10,308 nt of DNA from JBFJWR01 sp041623535. Its GTDB lineage: Bacteria; Pseudomonadota; Gammaproteobacteria; Pseudomonadales; JBFGWM01. Numbering within the stretch: position 1 is the stretch's first letter; each line of letters begins with the position of its first letter. Location of the stretch: the NCBI GenBank assembly GCA_041623535.1, contig JBFJWR010000080.1:1-10308 (forward strand), written 5' to 3'. The notes below the pieces were generated by a model, which was not told where the DNA came from, searched no databases, and saw only the letters and a program-made list of their open reading frames with translations. The position numbers were made by a program, and so were the translations under genes. Below, piece by piece: positions 1-6,419 of this stretch.

Positions 1-1
1 G

Positions 2-193
2 GTCGATGAAGACACCTCGGCAACCCTGCACATGGTGGTACGCCCGCCGGACCGCAGCAAGCCGTTCCTGATTTCATCGCGTACCGAGGAAGACCTGGTT
101 ACAGACCTGCGCAATCGTGCGCTGGCGGGGCTGGGTGGCTTCCTGGTGCTGGGCAGTTACGCGGCTTTCATGCTCTCGGCCCGGGTGGGCTGA
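2..193 (+). CDS. C-terminal end of a membrane protein, probably GIDE-domain (E3-ligase-like) family; 5' end outside window
   Basis: The frame is open from the window edge to TGA at 191-193, giving 63 residues. A segment containing PFLISSRTEEDLV is followed by one hydrophobic helix (about residues 43-59, LAGLGGFLVLGSYAAFML) and a very short tail. From knowledge of the family, a 'P-F-L-I-S-x-(K/R)-(S/T)-E-E-x-L-V' stretch followed by a last transmembrane helix is typical of the C-terminus of bacterial GIDE-domain proteins, related in sequence to the membrane-embedded part of MUL1 and often next to lemA. The part that would confirm this lies upstream of the window, so the family call rests on one motif plus topology. 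It could instead be another small membrane protein with a C-terminal anchor. The gene is certain to be coding; the name is tentative. Confidence 0.55.
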   Translation, partial: VDEDTSATLHMVVRPPDRSKPFLISSRTEEDLVTDLRNRALAGLGGFLVLGSYAAFMLSARVG

Positions 194-255
194 CCGGGGC
201 GGCGGGCCAAATAGCTGCAGGACGAAGTTTTTCAACAGGTTGTTGGGCAGGAAAA

Positions 256-284
256 TTCATTCACTCGCCTGAATCCGGTAGAAT
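256..284 (+). promoter_or_regulatory. possible sigma-70 promoter for the lipoprotein gene
   Basis: A TAGAAT hexamer at 279-284 matches the -10 consensus in five of six bases. Seventeen bases upstream lies TTCATT (256-261), a weak -35 match. The site is 45 bases before the lipoprotein start and in a locally AT-richer stretch after the preceding gene has ended. It is a plausible position, but the -35 box is poor. Confidence 0.3.
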
Positions 285-328
285 TCGTGGCCGGAAGCGC
301 AGTCTCTGTACGGAATTGATCAAAAAGT

Positions 329-709
329 ATGAATACCGACGCCACTACCAAAATGTCGATCCGGGTTGCCCTGTGCGGGGTACTCCTGCTGCTGGCAGCC
401 TGTAGCTCAGATCCCAAGGAAGATGCCGAGGAAGAGCGCTTCAAAGTCCAGCGTAGCGAAGACCAGAGCGGTTACGTGGAGTTTGTCGGCCAGGTGACCT
501 ACGTCCCGTTCGAAGGTGGATTCTACGGGCTGGTTTCGGGCGCGGATATGTATGACCCCCTGTTGCTGCCCAAGGAATATCAGCAGGATGGACTGAAAGT
601 CCGGGTGCGGGCACGTCTTCGGGACTGGGTTTCGGGGCGCAACTGGGGGCGCATGGTCCACGTGGTCATGATCGAGCCCTGCTGCGACGAGAAAGACGAC
701 GATGATTAA
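329..709 (+). CDS. small lipoprotein with acidic C-terminal tail, function unknown
   Basis: Encodes 126 residues. The N-terminus has a lipoprotein signal peptide: a hydrophobic run (VALCGVLLLL) leading into the lipobox L-A-A-C with Cys25 as the predicted lipidated residue. The position after Cys is Ser rather than Asp, which by the usual rule favours outer-membrane sorting. The mature part (about residues 48-115) looks like a compact beta-rich domain, with GYVEFVGQVTYVPFEGGFYGLV, a D-P-L-L-L-P-K-E-Y segment and K-V-R-V-R-A-R-L, suggestive of a small barrel of OB type; that is inference. The tail is two cysteines followed by Asp/Glu/Lys (CCDEKDDDD). Neither the ATG at 329 nor the in-frame ATG at 353 has a clear Shine-Dalgarno; 329 is kept because it gives the longer, more positive n-region. 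Six bases separate it from the next gene, so they are probably one operon. Confidence 0.8.
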   Translation: MNTDATTKMSIRVALCGVLLLLAACSSDPKEDAEEERFKVQRSEDQSGYVEFVGQVTYVPFEGGFYGLVSGADMYDPLLLPKEYQQDGLKVRVRARLRDWVSGRNWGRMVHVVMIEPCCDEKDDDD

Positions 710-715
710 CGGTGA

Positions 716-1609
716 ATGCCCGCGCAGGATGTTCTGAAGGTGTCTGCAAACAATCCCGGTGAGTCGCTGATTTCGGTTGGCATGAAGGCCGATCAGTCCG
801 ATGCCGCGGATCGCCTGCGACGGGGCGGCGGGGTCGCCCAACCGGCCGGCGCAGCGGGGATGCCTGCCGGTCTGCCCCTGTTGTTTGCCCTGGTGCTTGT
901 GCTGGCTGGCGTCGTTTTCTACCTGCTGTACCAGGAGTCTGCGGCCCAAAAGGCGACAACGCAGCGCCTGGAAGCCATGCTGGACACGATGCGTGCCGAT
1001 CTGGCCCAGCTTTCGGGGGAGGTCAATCAGACCGGCGCCTCGCTGAGTGAAACGGGTAGCCAGACGGGGCAGAAGCTGCGCTTTCTGGAATCCGAAATAC
1101 GCAAGCTCTGGGTGGTCTCGAATGAGCGTAACAAGGCCGAGATTCAGGCGCACAGCGAGGAACTGAAGAAACTGTCGGGGGCGCAGAAAGCGTCGGACAA
1201 GCAGTTGTCGACCGCGCTGAACAGCGTCCGCAAATTTGAGGAAGAACTGGCTGCGGCCAGCAAGTCCGGCGCGGCGGCCAGCAAGCAGGCCACGGCATTG
1301 CAGGAGGAGTTCAACACCCTGCGCCAGGCTCTGAAAAAGGACCGTTCGGCAGCAGAAGAGCGTCAGCTGACCCTGCAGACCCGCATCGACCAGGTGGCCG
1401 CACAGGCGCGTACGCTGAACGAGAAACTGCGCACCCTGGAAGAAGCCACTGCCAGGCTCGACAGTGCCGCGGCAACCATTGAAACCAATCGCCAGGCGAT
1501 ACGTTCCATTGACGCGTTTCGCAAGCAGACCAACCAGGCCGTGACCAGCCTGCAGTCTGCGGTCAATGATCTCCAGAAAGACCTCGAGGAGATGAAAAGG
1601 GTCTACTGA
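716..1609 (+). CDS. single-TM inner-membrane protein with long coiled coil, function unknown
   Basis: Encodes 297 residues. Residues 1-50 are polar and Gly/Ala-rich, with R34, L35, R36, R37 just before the membrane. Residues about 52-73 (GLPLLFALVLVLAGVVFYLLY) form one transmembrane helix. Residues about 76-297 are almost wholly helical, rich in Ala, Gln, Glu, Lys and Arg with heptad-like spacing of Leu/Ala, ending at K-R-V-Y. The basic N-terminus suggests a cytoplasmic N-terminus and a periplasmic rod about 30 nm long if straight. No enzymatic motif is visible. The start is uncertain: ATG 716 is six bases after the lipoprotein stop, with GGTGA directly against it, GTG 713 is in frame, and ATG 782 would shorten the protein by 22 residues. 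Tight spacing suggests translational coupling to the lipoprotein gene and a shared envelope role. I do not recognise a named family. Confidence 0.8.
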   Translation: MPAQDVLKVSANNPGESLISVGMKADQSDAADRLRRGGGVAQPAGAAGMPAGLPLLFALVLVLAGVVFYLLYQESAAQKATTQRLEAMLDTMRADLAQLSGEVNQTGASLSETGSQTGQKLRFLESEIRKLWVVSNERNKAEIQAHSEELKKLSGAQKASDKQLSTALNSVRKFEEELAAASKSGAAASKQATALQEEFNTLRQALKKDRSAAEERQLTLQTRIDQVAAQARTLNEKLRTLEEATARLDSAAATIETNRQAIRSIDAFRKQTNQAVTSLQSAVNDLQKDLEEMKRVY

Positions 1610-1626
1610 CCCCAGAGGCATGCATC

Positions 1627-1711
1627 GCGCCCGTGGCGGAACTGGTAGACGCGCTGGATTTAGGTTCCAGTGTCTTAGGACGTGTGGGTTCAACTCCCTC
1701 CGGGCGCACCA
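1627..1711 (+). tRNA. tRNA-Leu, anticodon UAG, CCA encoded
   Basis: Eighty-five bases fold as a class II tRNA. The acceptor stem is GCGCCCG (1627-1633) with CGGGCGC (1701-1707), discriminator A1708 and encoded CCA at 1709-1711. The D arm is GCG (1636-1638) with CGC (1650-1652) around a loop containing GG. The anticodon stem is CTGGA (1654-1658) with TCCAG (1666-1670), and the loop TTTAGGT places TAG at 1661-1663. The long variable arm (1671-1683) pairs GTC with GAC around TTAG, as expected for leucine. The T loop TTCAACT is at 1689-1695; its stem has one T-T mismatch (1685 and 1699). UAG reads CUA and, by wobble, other CUN codons. It begins 17 bases after the coiled-coil gene and may be read through from it. 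Confidence 0.97.
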
Positions 1712-1719
1712 TACATCAG

Positions 1720-1747
1720 GCTCTGTTCCTGGCTGGAACACAGCAAT
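1720..1747 (+). terminator. hairpin just after tRNA-Leu, possible terminator
   Basis: GCTCTGTTCC (1720-1729) pairs with GGAACACAGC (1735-1744) around the loop TGGCT, giving nine pairs with a single C-C mismatch. It starts nine bases after the tRNA CCA. It is followed only by AATTTG, so the T tract is weak. Its position suits a transcript end or a processing element for the tRNA precursor; strength as an intrinsic terminator is doubtful. Confidence 0.45.
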
Positions 1748-1840
1748 TTGCACTGTTGGGACTGGCGGTTAAACTGAAGACGGCGTGCAGTGTGAGTGAC
1801 CTGCACCCATTCGGTGAAAAGCCCCCGGCCAGGATCCAAC

Positions 1841-3850
1841 ATGCCATTCATCCCGATTCCTAGTTCCATCCCTGACCAACTGGTTTTGGCGCATGGTGAC
1901 AAGTTCGCATCGGCCGGATTGCACGAGACCCTTGGTGAACGTGGACTGGTCATGCAGCAGGTCAGCACGCCCGCCGATCTGCGCGACTCCCGGGTGGCCC
2001 TGCTCCTGCTGGATGCCGGCTTGCTGGAAACGGCCGATCTGCGCGAATGGCGCAATGCAGCTACCGGCGCGGTGCTGATCGCGGAAGAGCACGTAACCGT
2101 CGATGTGGCATTTCTGCTTCCATCCGGTATGCCGGAGAGATTCACCGTGCGTACGCTGGAAGCTGCCGCGCGGCAATGGGTGCTGCAAAAAGAGAAAGAA
2201 GAACTGACCCTGGCCCTGTCGGCCGGGAAGGGCCAGTTGATGCAGATGACCAATATCGGCATCGCCCTCTCTGCCGAAAGCGATTTGTCCGTCCTGTTGC
2301 GCATGATCCTCGACAAGGCCAGCCTGCTGGCTTCCTGCGATGCGGCGTCGCTGTTCCTGGTCGACAACCGGAATGCGGACGACCCGAAGCTGCTGTTCAA
2401 ATTGACCAAGAACGACTCCGTGAAAATCGATTTCAAGGAGTTCAGCCTGCCGCTCAACGAGAATTCCCTGGCCGGGTACGTGGCACTGACCGGCAAGGTG
2501 CTGAACATTGCCGATGCCTACGAACTGCCGGACGACGTGCCGTACGGGTTCAACAAGTCATTCGACGAAAGTGTCGGCTACCGTACGCGCAGCATGCTGG
2601 TGATTCCCATGCCCAACCACCGGGGTGAAGTGACAGGCGTATTGCAGTTCATTAACCGCAAGGACGATTATTCCCTGAAGCTCACCTCGCCCGAAGTATG
2701 CGAAGAGCATACCGTCCCCTTTGATGACAGCGTTGCGGTCATGCTGCGGGCATTGGCCAGCCAGGCCGCGGTCGCCATCCAGAACGCCTTTCTGATGGAA
2801 TCCATCAACCAGTTGTTTGACGGCTTTGTGCAGGCAGCTGTAATGGCGATTGAACAGCGGGACCCGAGTACCAGTGGTCATTCGTTCCGGGTCGCTGACC
2901 TGACGGCCGGCCTGGCGCTTGCATTGCCACGGTCCAACCTGTCGGTGTTCAAGGACGTCGATTACCAGGAGTCGCAGATCCGCGAGATTCGCTATGCATC
3001 CCTGCTGCATGATTTCGGCAAGGTCGGGATGCGTGAGCACGTGCTGGTCAAAGCGAAGAAGCTCCCGGAATCGACGTTCGACATCATTCGCTATCGCATC
3101 ATGCTGGAGAAGGAGCGGGTCAGGAACCAGGCCCTGCAGGCGCAATTGCAGTTGTGGGAAAGGCAGTCAGCCGGTGGCCTGGATGAGGAACGGCAGAAAC
3201 TGCTTGCCAGGGTCGAAGAGGAGTCCGCGCGGCTGGATGCATTTCTTACCGCGATCGAGGAGGCCAACGAGCCGAGCATGCTGCCGGACGGCGCTTTCGA
3301 TCATTTGCGGGAAATACACGGGTATCACTTCACTGACATTGACGGCCAGGACAAGGGCCTGATCGATGACAGCGAACTGCTGGCCCTGTCGGTACGCAAG
3401 GGTTCGCTGACCGAGGGTGAGCGCAAGGAAATCGAATCACACGTGGTGCACACCTTGAATTTTCTCAAGCTGATTCCCTGGACGCCGGAATTGCGTGGTG
3501 TGCCGGAAATCGCCGGCAAGCATCATGAAAAACTCGATGGTACTGGCTACCCGAACAACGCTCCCAGCGACGAGATACCGCTGCAGACCCGCATGATGAC
3601 CATCTCGGATATTTACGATGCGCTGACTGCGGCTGACCGGCCGTACAAGCCAGCCATGCCACTGGACCGGGCCCTGAACATCATCGAGATGGAAGCCAAG
3701 TCCGGCAAACTGGATAGCGACGCAGTACAGGTGTTTATCGAAGCCAAGGTCTACGAGGAAGTGAAAGGCAAGGTGTATGGCCGCGATCTGGAATTAAACG
3801 ACGGCATTGCCTATGCACACCATGTCTGTGATGTGGATCTGCATGATTAG
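1841..3850 (+). CDS. GAF-domain HD-GYP cyclic-di-GMP phosphodiesterase with helical insertion
   Basis: Encodes 669 residues, soluble, with no transmembrane segment. It should hydrolyse cyclic-di-GMP (to pGpG and/or GMP), lowering this second messenger. Residues about 1-125 may be a degenerate receiver-like fold (VALLLLDAG); this is inference. Residues about 147-320 are a GAF sensor domain ending in ALASQAAVAIQNA. The HD-GYP domain follows: H347 in GHSFRVADL, H390-D391 in LLHDFGKVG, H534, H561-H562 in HHEKLDGTGYP, and G569-Y570-P571. All expected metal and signature residues are present, so it is probably active. About 142 residues separate D391 from H534, against roughly 28 in a standard HD-GYP; the extra part is helical and charged, and I recall a similar insertion in other proteobacterial GAF/HD-GYP proteins. 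ATG 1841 is chosen because AGGA lies six bases upstream; an in-frame GTG at 1796 lacks such a site. Confidence 0.92.
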   Translation: MPFIPIPSSIPDQLVLAHGDKFASAGLHETLGERGLVMQQVSTPADLRDSRVALLLLDAGLLETADLREWRNAATGAVLIAEEHVTVDVAFLLPSGMPERFTVRTLEAAARQWVLQKEKEELTLALSAGKGQLMQMTNIGIALSAESDLSVLLRMILDKASLLASCDAASLFLVDNRNADDPKLLFKLTKNDSVKIDFKEFSLPLNENSLAGYVALTGKVLNIADAYELPDDVPYGFNKSFDESVGYRTRSMLVIPMPNHRGEVTGVLQFINRKDDYSLKLTSPEVCEEHTVPFDDSVAVMLRALASQAAVAIQNAFLMESINQLFDGFVQAAVMAIEQRDPSTSGHSFRVADLTAGLALALPRSNLSVFKDVDYQESQIREIRYASLLHDFGKVGMREHVLVKAKKLPESTFDIIRYRIMLEKERVRNQALQAQLQLWERQSAGGLDEERQKLLARVEEESARLDAFLTAIEEANEPSMLPDGAFDHLREIHGYHFTDIDGQDKGLIDDSELLALSVRKGSLTEGERKEIESHVVHTLNFLKLIPWTPELRGVPEIAGKHHEKLDGTGYPNNAPSDEIPLQTRMMTISDIYDALTAADRPYKPAMPLDRALNIIEMEAKSGKLDSDAVQVFIEAKVYEEVKGKVYGRDLELNDGIAYAHHVCDVDLHD

Positions 3851-3866
3851 CCGGTTTTCATCCGCG

Positions 3867-5222
3867 TCATAACAATTCCATCTCGCGCAGTTTTTCCCGT
3901 ATCGCCGAACCCATGTGAATCTGCGGCTCGGAGTGCTCTATTTCCTGCTCCAATTCCCACTTGTGTACCTGTGCCTCGGCATGGGAAAAGGCATCCTGGA
4001 AACCCAGTCCCAGGGCCAGGCCTTCTTCCAGGAAAGCGCGCCCAAACCAGGTCAGTTCTGCTTCGTTGTCACAGCCGAAAGAATACCGGTCGGCACGTGC
4101 TGCGGTAATCACCAGGGTGTCCGGGCCAGCCAGTTGCTGAATGTAGCCGCCGGAGAAACAGGCCGAAATGACCAGGATCTTCCAGCGTACCCGGGCCCGT
4201 TCCAGCGCGGCTGAGAATGTTACCGGCGTCAGCTTGTTGAACGGGAGATTGCCCAGTTCCAGCGCGATCTCGTGGTCTTCAGAGCCGTGCGAGGTGACAT
4301 ACACCATCAGCACATCCTCTTCGTTTTCCATCATGCGCCCCAGGGATTCGGTGGCCGCTTCGATATTGGTGAGCGTGGCCAGTGGCACCCGGGCCAGTGT
4401 GTCGCGGTGGTTGATGAGTGGCAGGAAGCGCAGCCCACTGTGCAGGGCGGTTTCGGAAATTTCTTCCAGGTACTCGATTTCGCTGCGGAATACGTTTTGC
4501 CCGCCATAGCCGGCAATGCCGAGGATGTAGAGATCCGGCGTGCCGGTGCGTTGCGGCATCATCCCGCGCAAGCGGTCGGCCAGCAGGCCGGGCTGATCGA
4601 AAAATACCTGTTCAGCATCCAGTGGCGGGGCCGGATCGACGTCGCTGACGTTTTCTTCTTCCCAGCCGGTGTACCAGAAACCGGGCTGCGGATAGTACAG
4701 TTCAGGTCCGATGATCAGCGCCAGTATCAGGGTGGCCTGCAGGCCGCGCAGGGGCAGGCCGGTGCGTGCGCAGATATCCAGTGCATGTACCAGCACCAGC
4801 CAGCACCAGGCGACGAACAGCCAGCCCATAAACTGTAACTGCGCGGGCTCGGCGTCCAGGGCGATCGCAATACGCAGCAACACGGTACCGGCGAGGAGCA
4901 GAAACGGCAGTGCGGCCAGTACGCAGAATGGCAGCTGGAACTGCAGGTTGGGCGCGGCTGCCAGGCGTGCCGCGAGATAGGTGCCCAGGCCCAGGCAGGC
5001 CAGGAACAGGCTGGCCTCCCAGGCGCCAAAGGGGTTGAACTCGCGGGGCGGGTCAGCCAGCATCCAGTCGGCCGCACAGGCGCTGCCGGTGGCAAGTGCC
5101 AGCAGCAACCAGAACTGCCCGCTCGACAGGCGCAGGCGACTGGTCGAGGTCGGGCGCAGCATGGCCAGTTGCAGGCCGGTACGCAGGTTCAGCAGCAGGG
5201 CATGCATGTCAGCCACTATCAT
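3867..5222 (-). CDS. membrane-anchored C13 (legumain/caspase-like) family peptidase
   Basis: Encodes 451 residues. The N-terminal part has about five transmembrane helices (roughly residues 36-52, 68-87, 97-121, 130-150, 160-177). The N-terminus carries R14, R23, R29 and R31, so by the positive-inside rule it is cytoplasmic and, with five helices, the C-terminal domain would be periplasmic. Residues about 228-440 match the clan CD cysteine peptidase pattern: a hydrophobic strand leading to S-H-G (catalytic His312-Gly313, in VYVTSHGSEDHEI), then ILVISACFSGG with catalytic Cys355 after Ala354. This His-Gly/Ala-Cys pair is the hallmark of family C13, which includes legumain and the GPI transamidase subunit Gpi8. 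Asp specificity versus Asn cannot be read here. Substrate is unknown. Start: ATG 5222 or ATG 5207, neither with a good Shine-Dalgarno. It is convergent with the HD-GYP gene (16 bases apart) and divergent from thpR (33 bases). Confidence 0.87.
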   Translation of the reverse strand: MIVADMHALLLNLRTGLQLAMLRPTSTSRLRLSSGQFWLLLALATGSACAADWMLADPPREFNPFGAWEASLFLACLGLGTYLAARLAAAPNLQFQLPFCVLAALPFLLLAGTVLLRIAIALDAEPAQLQFMGWLFVAWCWLVLVHALDICARTGLPLRGLQATLILALIIGPELYYPQPGFWYTGWEEENVSDVDPAPPLDAEQVFFDQPGLLADRLRGMMPQRTGTPDLYILGIAGYGGQNVFRSEIEYLEEISETALHSGLRFLPLINHRDTLARVPLATLTNIEAATESLGRMMENEEDVLMVYVTSHGSEDHEIALELGNLPFNKLTPVTFSAALERARVRWKILVISACFSGGYIQQLAGPDTLVITAARADRYSFGCDNEAELTWFGRAFLEEGLALGLGFQDAFSHAEAQVHKWELEQEIEHSEPQIHMGSAIREKLREMELL

Positions 5223-5255
5223 CCATCAGGTGTTTACTCGCCAGGAAGTCAGGCC

Positions 5256-5819
5256 ATGAAATTTCGCGCGTTCGTCGGCTTGTCACTGGACGAGTCCTGC
5301 GTGACAAAACTCGCACGTGCTGCGGGTTCCCTGCAGCAGTTCGATAAAAAAGCCGAAGTGCGCTGGGTGGATCCGGAAAATTATCACCTGACACTGGCAT
5401 TTCTCGGCGACATTCTGGACAGCGACGCAGATCGTCTCATGACTGCCCTGCAAGCGGAAGTTGCCGCACAAAAGCCATTCGTCGTTGAACTCTCACAAGT
5501 GGGTTATTTTCCGCTGGGCGACCGGCCGCGCATGGTGCTGGCGTTCTGCGCCGGGAGTGACGCGCTGTCCCACCTGCATCGGGCGGTGCTGCGTGCCGTG
5601 CGCCGGGTCGGCCTGCGCGTGGAAAAGCATCGCTTTATGCCGCACGTGACGCTGGGGCGCGTACGCAGTCGGCGCACACCCTGGCTGGATATATCGCCGC
5701 AGCCACTGTGTGCCAGCACTGAAGTCGGTGAACTGCATTTGTTTCGCAGTGACCTGGATCCCAAGGGCGCCCGCTACCGGGTGGTTCATACCGCTGGTTG
5801 GTCGGGCGATTCCTGGTAA
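5256..5819 (+). CDS. thpR: RNA 2',3'-cyclic phosphodiesterase (2H family, ThpR/LigT)
   Basis: Encodes 187 residues, the usual length for this family. Both signature H-x-T motifs of the 2H phosphoesterase fold are present: H44-L-T46 in ENYHLTLAFLGD and H130-V-T132 in FMPHVTLGRVR. The typical opening M-K-F-R-A-F-V-G-L and the V-R-W-V-D-P-E-N-Y-H-L-T stretch also match. Family members hydrolyse RNA 2',3'-cyclic phosphate ends to 2'-phosphates, and the E. coli enzyme was first found as a 2'-5' RNA ligase activity. The physiological substrate in bacteria is not settled. ATG 5256 is chosen because AGGAAG sits about eight bases upstream and the family starts here; the reading frame is open further upstream but runs into the divergent peptidase gene. 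The 3' end overlaps moaB by 34 bases on the opposite strand. Confidence 0.94.
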   Translation: MKFRAFVGLSLDESCVTKLARAAGSLQQFDKKAEVRWVDPENYHLTLAFLGDILDSDADRLMTALQAEVAAQKPFVVELSQVGYFPLGDRPRMVLAFCAGSDALSHLHRAVLRAVRRVGLRVEKHRFMPHVTLGRVRSRRTPWLDISPQPLCASTEVGELHLFRSDLDPKGARYRVVHTAGWSGDSW

Positions 5820-6325
5820 CGGTGGATCAACTGCACGAAATTACACGGGCGGGTGCGGATGTCGAACTGCTCCCGCAGGATGCCGTTCCATGCGGTTTGC
5901 ACCGCGTTCGTTGACCCCGGCATACAGAAAACCAGTGTTCCGTTGGCCAGTCCGGCCAGTGCCCGGGATTGTATGGTCGACGTGCCGATCTCACCGTACG
6001 AGATGTGCCGGAACAGTTCTCCGAAGCCATCCACTGTCTTGTCCAGCAGCGGAAGAATGGCTTCCGGCGTGTTGTCCCGCCCGGTGAACCCGGTGCCCCC
6101 CGAAATCATCACGACCTGTACCTGCGGGTCGGCTATCCAGTCTGATACCACGGCGCGCAACCGGTAGCGATCATCCGGGACCAGCTTGCGCGCCGCCAGC
6201 TGGTGGCCGGCTTCCTGCAACAGGGCCTGTAAGCGATCGCCGGAGGTATCTTCGGCCAGGGTGCGCGAGTCGGATACAGTCAGTACCGCCATCCGCAGGG
6301 CGACAAAATCACGGGACGGTTTCAT
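5786..6325 (-). CDS. moaB: MoaB/MogA-type molybdenum cofactor biosynthesis protein
   Basis: Encodes 179 residues, close to the E. coli MoaB length. Conserved stretches: TVSDSR (16-21), the molybdopterin-binding S-G-G-T-G-F-T-G-R-D at 75-84, E-I-G-T-S-T-I-Q-S-R (112-121), M-P-G-S-T (135-139) and T-R-P-C-N-F near the end, the last typical of MoaB rather than of gephyrin-like proteins. Members of this fold bind molybdopterin, and MogA/MoaB proteins catalyse its adenylylation before molybdate insertion; in E. coli that role belongs to MogA and MoaB's own role is unclear, so activity is inferred. No other moa, mob or moe gene is in the window. ATG 6325 has no clear Shine-Dalgarno; ATG at residue 12 is a possible shorter start. 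It converges and overlaps with thpR and diverges from phhB. Confidence 0.92.
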   Translation of the reverse strand: MKPSRDFVALRMAVLTVSDSRTLAEDTSGDRLQALLQEAGHQLAARKLVPDDRYRLRAVVSDWIADPQVQVVMISGGTGFTGRDNTPEAILPLLDKTVDGFGELFRHISYGEIGTSTIQSRALAGLANGTLVFCMPGSTNAVQTAWNGILREQFDIRTRPCNFVQLIHRYQESPDQPAV

Positions 6326-6368
6326 ATGAGGTGTATTCCATGGCGGCCGGGTTGGGTATTCTTATATG

Positions 6369-6378
6369 GAATGCATTC
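6369..6378. promoter_or_regulatory. perfect 10-base palindrome between moaB and phhB
   Basis: GAATGCATTC reads the same on both strands and sits near the middle of the 94-base gap between the divergent moaB and phhB starts. It could be a binding site for a dimeric regulator of one or both genes. A 10-base perfect palindrome can also occur by chance, and no second copy was noticed in the window. Confidence 0.25.
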
Positions 6379-6386
6379 AATGTCAT

Positions 6387-6402
6387 CCGGTGTAACCACC
6401 GG
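6387..6402 (+). promoter_or_regulatory. short GC-rich hairpin in the phhB leader
   Basis: CCGGTG (6387-6392) and CACCGG (6397-6402) pair perfectly around the loop TAAC. The stem ends five bases before the AAGGAG ribosome-binding site at 6407-6412, so in mRNA it would stand beside the ribosome entry site. No T tract follows, so it is not an intrinsic terminator. A role in translation or mRNA stability is inference. Confidence 0.35.
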
Positions 6403-6419
6403 TAACAAGGAGACGGATT

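Noticed and set aside
178..208. GGCCCG/CGGGCC inverted repeat around the first gene's stop codon
   Set aside because: Only six pairs with a 19-base loop in very GC-rich DNA and no T tract; not convincing as a terminator.
407..1753. Long minus-strand open frame (448 codons) opposite the lipoprotein, coiled-coil and tRNA genes
   Set aside because: It is antisense to two clear genes and a tRNA, its translation is low-complexity in Arg/Gln/Leu/His with no motif, and such frames are common in GC-rich DNA.
1796..1840. Earlier GTG start for the HD-GYP protein
   Set aside because: No ribosome-binding site; ATG 1841 has AGGA at the right distance, and the extra 15 residues look like leader sequence.
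1633..1863. Plus-strand small frame starting MAELVDALDLGSS
   Set aside because: This is the translated tRNA-Leu sequence, a classic false gene.
1690..2508. Minus-strand open frame of 272 codons over the tRNA end and HD-GYP gene start
   Set aside because: Serine/arginine-rich shadow of the HD-GYP gene, and it would run into the tRNA.
2047..2628. Plus-strand frame of 193 codons inside the HD-GYP gene
   Set aside because: Arg-rich translation in another frame of a clear gene, with no start signal.
3867..6325. Caspase-like peptidase plus RNA phosphodiesterase as a defence system
   Set aside because: ThpR and MoaB are ordinary housekeeping families, the genes are on alternating strands, and no sensor or recognition gene or mobile element is present.
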